Source: JAZDIU01 sp043804635 (GTDB lineage Bacteria > Chloroflexota > Dehalococcoidia > Dehalococcoidales > UBA2162). From it: a DNA stretch of 28,750 bases. The stretch lies in NCBI GenBank assembly GCA_043804635.1, contig JAZDIU010000030.1:1-28750 (forward strand). Direction: 5' to 3'. The notes under the pieces are model-generated. The model was not told the origin of the DNA. It did not search any database and saw only the letters and a list, made by a program, of their open reading frames with translations. How positions within the stretch are numbered: position 1 is the first letter of the stretch; each line of letters starts with the position of its first letter. Positions 21,947 through 28,609 of the stretch are shown piece by piece. A program made the translations under genes and the position numbers.

Positions 21947-23026
21947 ATGGATAAAGTAATTGAAGAATCTATAAAAGCCCTTGAGCGAGGGGAGAAATGT
22001 GTCTTAGCTACTCTCATCCAAACCCGGGGCTCCACTCCACAGAAACCCGGGGCTAAGCTTCTGGTGCGAAGCGATGGTACTATCGTCGGGACCATCGGCG
22101 GCGGATGTGTGGAAGCCGAAATATGGGAAACAGCCAAACAGCTTCTTGAATCAGGCGGTCCGCCCCAATATTGTGAATACGAGCTTACCGAAGAACTCGC
22201 TGTTCAGGATGGATTAATCTGCGGCGGTACTATGAGCTTTTTTCTCGAGCCCATCCGAAAAGCGGAAGATTTTTTCCCTTATGCTAGGGAGATACTGAGT
22301 GCCTATCGTGGAGAAAATCCGGTAGCCCTGGCTACTGTAGTCAAAACACCTGCCAGCAGTAACCTCGGTTCTAAATTTCTCATCCGTAAGGATAATACAA
22401 TTGCCGGCTCCCTGGAAAATCCAGCGCTGGAAGAACTGGCACGGGAAGCCGCTCGCCGTGTTATCGACTATGGAAAGTCCGAGTACCTCTCGGCGGGAGA
22501 CGGCACTGAAATTTTTGTCGAAGGTTTCACCACTATCCCCACTTTAGTAGTTATGGGTGGCGGACACATCGCTAAAGCTCTGGCTTCGGTCGCCAAAATA
22601 GTGGGCTTCCGTATTTGCATTATTGATAACCGCCCGCAGTTCGCCACTAAAGAGCGTTTCCCTGAGGCTGAAACGGTTGTATTTACCGATTTCTCAACCG
22701 GATTGACAAAGCTGGCCGTAAACACTAACACGTTTATCGTAGTCGCTACCGCCGGCCATAAGTTCGACCTCATTGCTCTTGAGGCAGCCGTGAAAAGTCC
22801 GGCCGGCTATGCGGGAATGGTCGGCTCTCAACGCAAGACCGCCCTTATCTTCAAGGAGCTTCTAAAGCAGGGTATTCCCGAAGAAAGGATTAAGGTAGTC
22901 CACGCTCCCATCGGACTGAGCATCGGTGCGGTCACTCCTGAAGAGATTGCCATTAGTATTATCGGCGAAATGATTATGTTCCGTCATGGTGGCAGCGGCC
23001 AGCCAATGAAGTTAAAGGAGTCTTGA
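21947..23026 (+). CDS. XdhC/CoxI family molybdenum cofactor maturation protein
   Basis: A 359-residue XdhC-family protein that binds molybdenum cofactor and delivers the sulfurated form to xanthine-oxidase-type molybdenum hydroxylases. The N-terminal XdhC/CoxI domain carries TRGSTPQKPGAKLLV and GTIGGGCVEAEIW (about residues 26-66). The C-terminal Rossmann domain begins at LVVMGGGHIAKAL (about 200) and ends with APIGLSIGAVTPEEIA. The ribosome site is poor; the AGGAG upstream is about 20 bases away, inside a repeat. It lies 88 bases after the activators and precedes a MocA-like gene, its usual partner. No molybdenum hydroxylase subunit is in the window. Confidence 0.92.
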   Translation: MDKVIEESIKALERGEKCVLATLIQTRGSTPQKPGAKLLVRSDGTIVGTIGGGCVEAEIWETAKQLLESGGPPQYCEYELTEELAVQDGLICGGTMSFFLEPIRKAEDFFPYAREILSAYRGENPVALATVVKTPASSNLGSKFLIRKDNTIAGSLENPALEELAREAARRVIDYGKSEYLSAGDGTEIFVEGFTTIPTLVVMGGGHIAKALASVAKIVGFRICIIDNRPQFATKERFPEAETVVFTDFSTGLTKLAVNTNTFIVVATAGHKFDLIALEAAVKSPAGYAGMVGSQRKTALIFKELLKQGIPEERIKVVHAPIGLSIGAVTPEEIAISIIGEMIMFRHGGSGQPMKLKES

Positions 23027-23044
23027 TTAAAAGTACCATACATA

Positions 23045-23145
23045 TGTCGCCCTGAGCGTAGCGAAGGGTATCGGGGTGGAGGGGATTCTTCGTCGTGGAC
23101 TTTATACTGAGCGAAGCGAATGTACTCCTCAGAATGACTTCCAAT
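23045..23145. repeat. Intergenic repeat with GAGCGAAGCGAA phrases
   Basis: Between xdhC and the nucleotidyltransferase: CCTGAGCGTAGCGAAGGG (23052 onward) and CTGAGCGAAGCGAATG (23107 onward) are variants of the phrase at 21908-21924. The upstream in-frame extension of the next gene runs through this repeat and is rejected as coding. Confidence 0.5.
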
Positions 23146-23171
23146 ACACCCTAACTAAAGGAATCTTAGCA

Positions 23172-23765
23172 ATGATATCGGCAATCCTCTTAGCAGCGGG
23201 CGAATCCACTCGGTTGGGCAAATTGAAAGCTCTCCTCCCCTGGCAGGGGAAAACTCTGCTTCAGCATCAGATTAACGCCCTCATTAAAGCCGGCGTGACT
23301 GAAATTATCGTCGTCCTGGGACATCAGGCAGACAAACTATCACCCCTGATTGAGACAACGCCGCAGATAAAAGTGGTTCGCAACCCCCATTATCGACAGG
23401 GCAAGACTACCTCGATAAAAGCAGGACTCAAAGTAATCAACCCGGCTAGTGATACTATTTTAATACTAGGCGTCGACCAGCCCCGCTCAGCAGCGACTTT
23501 GAAAGCCCTTCTGAAACATCATCAGAAAACTAAAGCACTAATCACCATCCCGGAATACCGCGGTAAAGGTGGGCATCCCCCCATCTTTTCCGCCTCCCTG
23601 ATTCCGGAACTAATGGCAATTACCGAAGAACAAGCCGGACTCAGGGCAGTAATCAACCGGCCAGGTAGAGAGGTAAAACGATTAGAAATGCCATCCGAAG
23701 AAGTGCTCCTGGATATTAATACAACCGCAGATTATGAGCGGGCGAAACGACGGGAAGATACCTGA
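23172..23765 (+). CDS. MocA/MobA-like molybdenum cofactor nucleotidyltransferase
   Basis: A 197-residue NTP-transferase-fold enzyme of the MocA type, which adds a nucleotide (usually CMP) to molybdopterin for xanthine-oxidase-family enzymes. The nucleotide-binding signature LLAAGESTRLGKLKALLP is at residues 6-23. VDQPR in the centre corresponds to the metal-binding (G)DxP segment, and GKGGHPPIF matches the substrate loop. ATG 23172 is chosen over an in-frame start 96 bases upstream because AAAGGAA stands before it and the extension is repeat DNA. It ends about 60 bases before the integrase gene, so it may be the last host gene before the mobile element. Confidence 0.88.
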   Translation: MISAILLAAGESTRLGKLKALLPWQGKTLLQHQINALIKAGVTEIIVVLGHQADKLSPLIETTPQIKVVRNPHYRQGKTTSIKAGLKVINPASDTILILGVDQPRSAATLKALLKHHQKTKALITIPEYRGKGGHPPIFSASLIPELMAITEEQAGLRAVINRPGREVKRLEMPSEEVLLDINTTADYERAKRREDT

Positions 23766-23825
23766 AAGTAAAAGCGAGGATTCTAACCTCTTCCTCAAAG
23801 TCTTGGGGTCTTATCATGGGGCGAA

Positions 23826-25352
23826 TTAAATGGCATTATTGGTGGTTCGAATCCAACTTGCTCTACCAAGTTGGAAGCATCCCGAACCACTTGCTAGAGA
23901 GGAAATAAGCCCGAACGGCGAGTTAAGTTCGGGATTTTTGATTAGCCTGCCATCCTCTATGTATACACGCTTGAAAACGACTTCACATAGCAGCCTTTTT
24001 TCGGCGAAAGTCCCCTTCTCAAAAAGAAAACCCAGTTGCTTCGCCAAGTGCAGGGCCAGGTTGAAATCGGCTCTAACCAGGTTACGTCTGGACTTAACTA
24101 TTTCGATCAAATCGTTTAACCGGGCTCGTTCCGCCTCAATTTCATCCCGATGTTCCCTGAAATCTGTAAAGGAGATGCCTTCCTCCATGGCTAATCTCTG
24201 AAGATTTTTCTCCATCTGATGTAGCTTTATCAGCCTGGACTCAGCGTTCTTCAGTTCCTGGTCGCTATTACCCTCATTAGCAAACCACGTTGTGAGTTCC
24301 CTTTCCAGTACGGGCACCGCTTCGTCAGTAATCGTAAGGTGTTGCATAATCTCCGACACCTGGGGATCAATGACCTTGGTATTGTAAAAAAGTTGTTTCC
24401 CGTCCACCTGTCCCTTGCTACGATAGTAGCTTATTTTCTTCTTGGGATGGGTTTCAACCTGACAAGGACCCAGTGTCTCGACCGAATGTAATAGCCCCTG
24501 AAGGAGGTACTTATGACGCTGGGTACGCTGTTTGTAATTATCATGTTTTCTCAGCACCTCCTGAACCAGGGCAAAAGTATCCGGGTCTACCAACGGCTGA
24601 TGAATACCTCTGGTAGGAACATCCCCTCTGCGTAGGTAGACTTCCCCCACGTAAAAGCGATTGTTAAAGATGTGGCTCCATGAGCTGACCGGCAGCCTGT
24701 TGCCCTTGCGGCCGCGATATCCGACGCCGTAAGCATGCTCAGCCCATTCTTTCAGCGTCCAACTGCCGGTCGTGATTTCTTCAAAGGCTTTCGTGATTTG
24801 CGGACCTACCTGGGGTTCCACTTCTACCCATGCCTTGCTTTTGTCGCGCTTATTAACATAGCCCAGAGGCGCCAGTCTGGGCCAACCACCATTTTCTACC
24901 TTCTTCTCGATTCCCTTTTTAGTTTCCATGGCCAGGTTCTTAGAGTACCAGGTGCTTATCACCTGCATCATACGGCGTCCGATATAGCCAGCCGGAGTTG
25001 AAGCGTCGCCAGGTTCACTCAAGCTTTCTACGATTATCCCCAGTTCCTCGAGCTCCTTCTCATAGATGATGAAGTCATAGTCATTGCGTGCGAACCGGTC
25101 AAACTTGTGTACAAGTATTACGTCAAACTCTTTGCTCCTGGCGGCATCAATCATCTTCTGAAATTCAGGCCTCTTATCAGTCCGGGCGCTTTCTCCGGCA
25201 TCCACGAACTCTCTAACCACTTCACCACCCTTACCCTGTGCGTGATAGCGACATCTCTCCAACTGGAAAGGAATCGAAAGGTCCCTTTCGGCTTGCTCGT
25301 CAGTGGATACCCGGGCATATATACAGTATCTCTTACCTGTCTCTTTCTCCAT
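23826..25352 (-). CDS. Large serine recombinase (integrase)
   Basis: A 508-residue large serine recombinase. The resolvase catalytic domain spans about 8-150 with YARVS (nucleophile Ser16) and HKFDRFARN (82-90). A recombinase domain follows (about 160-270, with the GYVNKRD and HIFNNRFYVGEVY segments), then a region where a zinc ribbon is expected, a coiled coil (about 365-425) and a C-terminal tail. The zinc-ribbon region (283-325) keeps only one cysteine (C297), unlike the usual four. AGGAGG precedes the ATG. The last 20 or so codons are antisense to a tRNA T-arm and acceptor sequence (tail ASWIRTTNNAI), typical of integrases abutting their attachment site. It is the last gene of a minus-strand operon with xre and immA. 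Confidence 0.93.
   Translation of the reverse strand: MEKETGKRYCIYARVSTDEQAERDLSIPFQLERCRYHAQGKGGEVVREFVDAGESARTDKRPEFQKMIDAARSKEFDVILVHKFDRFARNDYDFIIYEKELEELGIIVESLSEPGDASTPAGYIGRRMMQVISTWYSKNLAMETKKGIEKKVENGGWPRLAPLGYVNKRDKSKAWVEVEPQVGPQITKAFEEITTGSWTLKEWAEHAYGVGYRGRKGNRLPVSSWSHIFNNRFYVGEVYLRRGDVPTRGIHQPLVDPDTFALVQEVLRKHDNYKQRTQRHKYLLQGLLHSVETLGPCQVETHPKKKISYYRSKGQVDGKQLFYNTKVIDPQVSEIMQHLTITDEAVPVLERELTTWFANEGNSDQELKNAESRLIKLHQMEKNLQRLAMEEGISFTDFREHRDEIEAERARLNDLIEIVKSRRNLVRADFNLALHLAKQLGFLFEKGTFAEKRLLCEVVFKRVYIEDGRLIKNPELNSPFGLISSLASGSGCFQLGRASWIRTTNNAI
23842..23890. other. Candidate attachment site: orphan tRNA 3'-half within a dyad
   Basis: The plus strand shows a tRNA-like T-arm (GGTTCGAATCC) and acceptor end with CTCTACCA, ending at 23868. 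No 5' tRNA half stands at the expected position near 23793. The segment is also an imperfect palindrome: GTGGTTCG (23842-23849) and CCAACTTG (23853-23860) on the left mirror CAAGTTGG (23867-23874) and CGAACCAC (23883-23890) on the right, around CTCTAC. About 50 bp of imperfect dyad is the usual form of serine integrase att sites. The overlap with the integrase 3' end supports the call. Confidence 0.55.
23910..23939 (+). terminator. Intrinsic terminator antisense to the integrase 3' end
   Basis: Stem CCCGAAC (23910-23916) with GTTCGGG (23927-23933), a 10-base loop and a T5 run (23935-23939). In the plus direction it would stop transcription arriving from the MocA-like gene, insulating the element. 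It lies inside the integrase reading frame on the other strand. Confidence 0.6.
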
Positions 25353-25382
25353 TTAAGTCCTCCTGACATTCTCCAAGGCTTG

Positions 25383-26015
25383 CTAAAGCATGAACTCTTC
25401 CCCATCGACCTCTAGGAACAGGCACGACTCTCGTCCTCTGAGGCTGGGTCTGCTGCCGGTACTAACCACCCCGCGTATTTTCTCCAGCACCTCGGACGAC
25501 TTCCACTTCAGGGAATCAGCCAGCGCCTGTTTCAATTGCGGCTTCAAATCCGGCTCCAATATGTTCGCCAACTCCCCGGCAAGTTCAGCCTGCAGCATCT
25601 TCGCTTCGGTCTCCTGGCTTACCCCCACCGCCTTCTCCTTCCATGCCTCAATCGTTTTCCAGATGAAATAGGGCACGTTTTCATCGCTTTTGAGTTCGGC
25701 CAGGAGCAAATCATAAAACTCCCTTACCTGCTTTATTGGCATGGCGATTAATCCGTTAAAAAGGTCGTCCATCTTATAGTCAGCCTGGTCAATGCCTTCT
25801 TTGGTGTGGGACATGGTAAGCTTCACCAGTACCTCTTTCCACTGCCTGGCAAAATCCCTTAAGTTATCCACGGGCTTCCTCCTTTTGCGGGTGGGATGGC
25901 TAGTTTGGCCGGTTAAATAACGACCTAACACATAAGCCTTATCGTCCTGTATGTGAGGTCTCATGATTTGGACCACCATTGGCGTTAGCCTGACTGCCTC
26001 TTTTATGGTCTCCAT
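25383..26015 (-). CDS. Hypothetical protein in the integrase operon
   Basis: A 210-residue, mostly helical, charged protein with no signal peptide or membrane segment. I do not recognise a family. The N-terminal part has a basic patch (TRKRRKPVDN, about 42-51), and the C-terminal half is rich in Glu, Lys, Leu and Ala, suggesting helical bundles. It lies between the ImmA-like gene (59-base gap) and the integrase (30-base gap) on the same strand, so it is probably expressed with them and could assist recombination or element maintenance. The ribosome site is weak. Confidence 0.65.
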   Translation of the reverse strand: METIKEAVRLTPMVVQIMRPHIQDDKAYVLGRYLTGQTSHPTRKRRKPVDNLRDFARQWKEVLVKLTMSHTKEGIDQADYKMDDLFNGLIAMPIKQVREFYDLLLAELKSDENVPYFIWKTIEAWKEKAVGVSQETEAKMLQAELAGELANILEPDLKPQLKQALADSLKWKSSEVLEKIRGVVSTGSRPSLRGRESCLFLEVDGEEFML

Positions 26016-26074
26016 AACATCATCCCGACTTAGCGTCTATGGAGCTTCTAAGCTCTTCCTCTGAAATCAGGAAT

Positions 26075-26554
26075 TCATTCAACATACGCTTCATTCCACC
26101 GCTCCATTTCTTCTTGAGTCGCGTACTCGTTGACCCGTTGATATGCCAATTCTTCAGGCACATCGAAGTAATCCGCCAGTTCCCAGACTGACAGTGTAAT
26201 CACCCTGGCCAACTCTGGCGCGGGCATCAAGATATGTGCAGCGAACTCGTCCGCCTCCCTCTCCTGTTTGACCACGCTCGTTTCCTGCCAGTCCCGAAAC
26301 CAAAGCTGGTTACCGCAATGTAGCAGATGATGTCCCAGGGCATGGGCGGCAAGGTATCTCTGCTCATTCCGCTCAAGGCCTTCAGCGATGCCGATCCAGC
26401 GACCATGCTTCACTTCTTTTACAGGAGAAAGGAATTTCCATTCAATCAATTCACAGCCTACTTCAGTCACCAACTCTTCTATATCCAGAGGAAAGGAAAA
26501 CTGGGGGTAACGTCGAAGCAATTCCTTTGCCTTTTCTACAACCTGATTGTCCAT
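26075..26554 (-). CDS. ImmA/IrrE-like protein with altered HExxH motif
   Basis: A 159-residue protein of the ImmA/IrrE metallopeptidase family, whose members cleave a partner XRE repressor to switch on mobile elements. The family layout is clear: an N-terminal FPLDIEELV segment, the zinc helix, and EREADEFAAHILMP (about 98-111) carrying the third-ligand region. The zinc helix reads H71-A-L-G-H75 where HExxH is expected, so the catalytic Glu is Ala. The substitution is certain at the DNA level (GCC codon). ATG 26554 is preferred over a TTG five codons upstream because GAGAGG precedes it. It lies 29 bases after the xre gene. It may act as a non-proteolytic sensor or co-repressor. Confidence 0.82.
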   Translation of the reverse strand: MDNQVVEKAKELLRRYPQFSFPLDIEELVTEVGCELIEWKFLSPVKEVKHGRWIGIAEGLERNEQRYLAAHALGHHLLHCGNQLWFRDWQETSVVKQEREADEFAAHILMPAPELARVITLSVWELADYFDVPEELAYQRVNEYATQEEMERWNEAYVE

Positions 26555-26583
26555 AAACGCACCTCTCAAAATTCACGCGCATC

Positions 26584-26994
26584 CTACTTGCTCCGCCTCT
26601 TCTCATCCATCTCTCTGCGTATTTTCCGCCTCTCTTCATTAAGAGTAAAGCGGATGAAGGACTTGACCCTATCTTTAGCATCCCCTTCTAACAGGCCGTC
26701 TACCTGCCGGAACATAAGTTCCAGCTCAGCGTCCCTCAGGTCGATCTCTCTGGACTTATCCCAGGGGAAGTCTTCCAGGGTACCGGCTATAGCCGCGTAA
26801 ATATCTTCTACTGGCAGATCCAGTGCTGCGGAAAGCCCGGCAATAAGTTCCGGGCTGGGCTGAAGGTTACGCCCGTTCTCAATAGCAGTTACATTCTCCA
26901 GACTGGTGCCGGCTGCCTTGCCGAGGTCGCCTTGCGTCACTTCACCCAGGCGCTTTCGGGCGGCTCGGATTAACTTGGCCAGGGTTACTGTCAT
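26584..26994 (-). CDS. XRE-family transcriptional regulator
   Basis: A 136-residue repressor with an N-terminal helix-turn-helix of the Cro/CI type (about residues 6-62: TQGDLGKAAGTSLENVTAIENGR then the LQPSPELIAGLSAALDLP helices). A charged, helical C-terminal region (about 85-136, very Arg/Lys-rich at the end) follows. It heads the xre-immA-unknown-integrase operon from a consensus promoter that overlaps an operator-like motif, so it is likely autoregulated. Pairing with an ImmA-like gene follows the ImmR-ImmA arrangement of integrative elements such as ICEBs1, where loss of the repressor induces excision genes. GAGAGGAG precedes the start codon. Confidence 0.88.
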   Translation of the reverse strand: MTVTLAKLIRAARKRLGEVTQGDLGKAAGTSLENVTAIENGRNLQPSPELIAGLSAALDLPVEDIYAAIAGTLEDFPWDKSREIDLRDAELELMFRQVDGLLEGDAKDRVKSFIRFTLNEERRKIRREMDEKRRSK

Positions 26995-27026
26995 TACTAT
27001 TTGCTCCTCTCGAAACTGTGCAATAT

Positions 27027-27041
27027 GGTAATAATATCACC
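27027..27041. promoter_or_regulatory. Operator-like motif over the xre -10
   Basis: GGTAATAATATCACC is a near-perfect palindrome (5 of 6 outer positions). It covers the minus-strand -10 box and shares the GTAAT(AAT)ATC core with sites at 27107-27114, 27127-27137 and 27175-27187. Confidence 0.6.
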
Positions 27042-27059
27042 ACTACTCAGGCTTGTCAA
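27031..27059 (-). promoter_or_regulatory. Promoter of the xre-immA-integrase operon
   Basis: TTGACA (27059-27054), 17 bases, TATTAT (27036-27031) on the minus strand: a near-consensus sigma-70 promoter 37 bases from the xre start. Confidence 0.75.
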
Positions 27060-27106
27060 GCGCTCATTGTCACCTCATCTACCGGTAGTTCTAGACCAAA
27101 GTGAGC

Positions 27107-27137
27107 GTAATATCAAGCTTGCTGGTGGTAATAATAT
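27107..27137. promoter_or_regulatory. Two further operator-like motifs in the divergent region
   Basis: GTAATATC (27107-27114) and GGTAATAATAT (27127-27137) repeat the core seen over both promoters. They lie between the two divergent promoters, as spaced sites for a cooperative repressor would. Confidence 0.45.
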
Positions 27138-27152
27138 GGCGACATAACTGCC

Positions 27153-27187
27153 TTGACAGTGCGGTCATTAAATCGTAATATCATTAC
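27153..27187 (+). promoter_or_regulatory. Promoter of the RDF operon with overlapping operator
   Basis: TTGACA (27153-27158), 17 bases, TAATAT (27176-27181): a near-consensus promoter. The palindrome GTAAT-ATC-ATTAC (27175-27187) covers the -10, so a repressor bound here would block polymerase. Confidence 0.75.
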
Positions 27188-27209
27188 TATATAACGCAGG
27201 AGGTCATCA

Positions 27210-27404
27210 ATGGATATTTGTAAACCTGATACGCCTAGACAGAATAAGGTTTCCATCAGAGTGCTCTTTCCCCGGGCCGACTACAAAGAGCTGAAGAAAT
27301 TGGCCGCGATGGAGCGGACCGATGTCAGTACCCTGGTCAGACGTGCCGTAGCCCGCTATTTTTTTATACCTCCTGATAGTAATACGGTTAACCATAAGCC
27401 GTGA
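27210..27404 (+). CDS. Ribbon-helix-helix (CopG/Arc-like) small protein
   Basis: A 64-residue protein with a ribbon-helix-helix domain at about 13-50: the strand KVSIRVLFP followed by helices DYKELKKLAAMERTD and STLVRRAVARYF. Such proteins dimerise and bind short operators with the paired strands. A strong GGAGG ribosome site stands before the ATG. It is the first gene of the plus-strand operon leading to the directionality factor. Likely roles are a second regulator of the element or an accessory DNA-bending protein; both are inference. Confidence 0.7.
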   Translation: MDICKPDTPRQNKVSIRVLFPRADYKELKKLAAMERTDVSTLVRRAVARYFFIPPDSNTVNHKP

Positions 27405-27416
27405 CGGAAATACGTC

Positions 27417-27695
27417 ATGAAGAAGGACGGCAGGATAATTTGCGTGAGAAACGGGATAACCTACCGGAGTGCTCCCTTTGACGGTCCGCCGGCTGTAGAC
27501 CAAAGGCTGAGGAGCCTCATCAAGCTTGTCATGGAGGTAGGGCGAAGTGAGGGATTGATAGGTAATCACGAAAAAGATGATACCAAAGAATCTAAAGAAG
27601 GGGGAAGATATGTCACCGATAAAAGGAATATCCGAGATTGTAAGGCTGCCCTGTCTGGGAAAGATAAGACTGGGAATCAAAGTAGAGGATGCTGA
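27417..27695 (+). CDS. Small hypothetical protein overlapping the RDF gene
   Basis: A 92-residue ORF starting 12 bases after the ribbon-helix-helix gene. Residues 1-50 look like a natural protein (hydrophobic and charged positions alternate, with normal codon use). The C-terminal 29 residues overlap the next gene in another reading frame by 86 bases and look unstructured. I do not recognise a family, and no clear ribosome site is present. It may be a real gene translationally coupled to the RDF, or a chance ORF. Confidence 0.4.
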   Translation: MKKDGRIICVRNGITYRSAPFDGPPAVDQRLRSLIKLVMEVGRSEGLIGNHEKDDTKESKEGGRYVTDKRNIRDCKAALSGKDKTGNQSRGC

Positions 27696-28587
27696 TGGAA
27701 ATATATACCCTACACCTACGGATTACCTCGTTTGTCCTGACGAGGTGAAAAAGGTCTTCGGCGAAAAGCCAAGGGAGCTTCGCATTATGTTCCCCACCGA
27801 GGACAGAGAGCAGTGGGCCAGCCAGTATCTCCGTTGCTACTCGGATTCAGGGCACCTCCTCTGCCGGGGGGATGGCGAGACGGCGCTGGCCAAGGTGGAG
27901 ACGATATCCAGAGAAGCCGACTCAATAGGCGAAACAACATCAAAACTGATGGAGATACCGTGTAACCCCTCCAGGTGTCTCTGTCATCGGCGTGGTTATT
28001 GTCGCCGAGTTATGAATCTCCAGTTCCTCCTGCCGGACTGTCCCGGTTTCGGCGTTTACCAGCTGGATACGAGCTCCTATCACTCGATGAAGAATGTCAA
28101 CGCGATGCTTACTCTTATCGACAGTGTTTGTCAGCGTGTCTCGATGATACCCCTGTCTCTGCAACTCATCGAGCAGTCGGTGCAGCCGGACGGATATGAC
28201 AAGGTAGCTTATGTTTTGAAGCTTACCTGCTATTTATCCCTGGTTGACGCTCAGAAATTCTCTCAGGTACCACGGGGGAGGGCGTTGCTCCCGCCGCCCG
28301 ACAGCGAAGCGCCAGATGATCTGTTTCCAAAGCAAGTCCGGGTAAATACTGACGTACCTCAACATGTTCAAAACAAGGAGGAGAACCTCATCGACCTATG
28401 GGCAAGGGCGAAGAGCCGAATATATCGCCACGATATCCAGGACTTCCAGATAACCAGGTGGTTTGAAAAGAATCACCAGACAATGGCCAGACTCAAGGAT
28501 TTCGACCCGCCGGAACCGCCGGCAAAGTTCACCGTGGAGATGCTTTCTCACTTTTGTCAGTCTGTCGACCGCTATTGCGGCTGCTAA
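27610..28587 (+). CDS. Recombination directionality factor, phiC31 Gp3-like
   Basis: A 325-residue protein matching the Gp3-like recombination directionality factors, which bind serine integrases and switch them from integration to excision. Recognisable family segments are LPCLGKIRLGIK near the start, TDYLVCPDEVKKVFGEKPRELRIMFP (38-62), CRGDGETA (85-92), the LQFLLPDCPGFGVYQLDTSSYHS block (137-159) and the following MIPLSLQL. A cysteine cluster (C118, C123, C125, C131) may bind zinc. ATG 27610 is chosen since GGGGGAAG stands just before it; an in-frame ATG 33 bases earlier lacks one. The cognate integrase is at 23826-25352. It is transcribed divergently from the integrase operon and so appears to be under separate, repressible control. 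Confidence 0.85.
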   Translation: MSPIKGISEIVRLPCLGKIRLGIKVEDADGNIYPTPTDYLVCPDEVKKVFGEKPRELRIMFPTEDREQWASQYLRCYSDSGHLLCRGDGETALAKVETISREADSIGETTSKLMEIPCNPSRCLCHRRGYCRRVMNLQFLLPDCPGFGVYQLDTSSYHSMKNVNAMLTLIDSVCQRVSMIPLSLQLIEQSVQPDGYDKVAYVLKLTCYLSLVDAQKFSQVPRGRALLPPPDSEAPDDLFPKQVRVNTDVPQHVQNKEENLIDLWARAKSRIYRHDIQDFQITRWFEKNHQTMARLKDFDPPEPPAKFTVEMLSHFCQSVDRYCGC

Positions 28588-28609
28588 AAAAACCAGTTAG
28601 GTAAAGAAC

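Noticed and set aside
23076..23171. Longer N-terminus for the MocA-like gene
   Set aside because: The extension is intergenic repeat, and the family's conserved start (LLAAG) begins a few residues after ATG 23172, which has a ribosome site.
23793..23868. Full tRNA gene ending at 23868
   Set aside because: The T-arm and acceptor 3' strand are present, but no matching 5' acceptor (AGAGCAA), D-arm or anticodon arm stands upstream, so only a 3'-half is called.
4865..23868. Whole central island as an element integrated at tRNA-Leu
   Set aside because: The tRNA-Leu 3' end (CCCCCCTTCCCCA) does not match the orphan 3'-half at 23868, so the two do not form an att pair.
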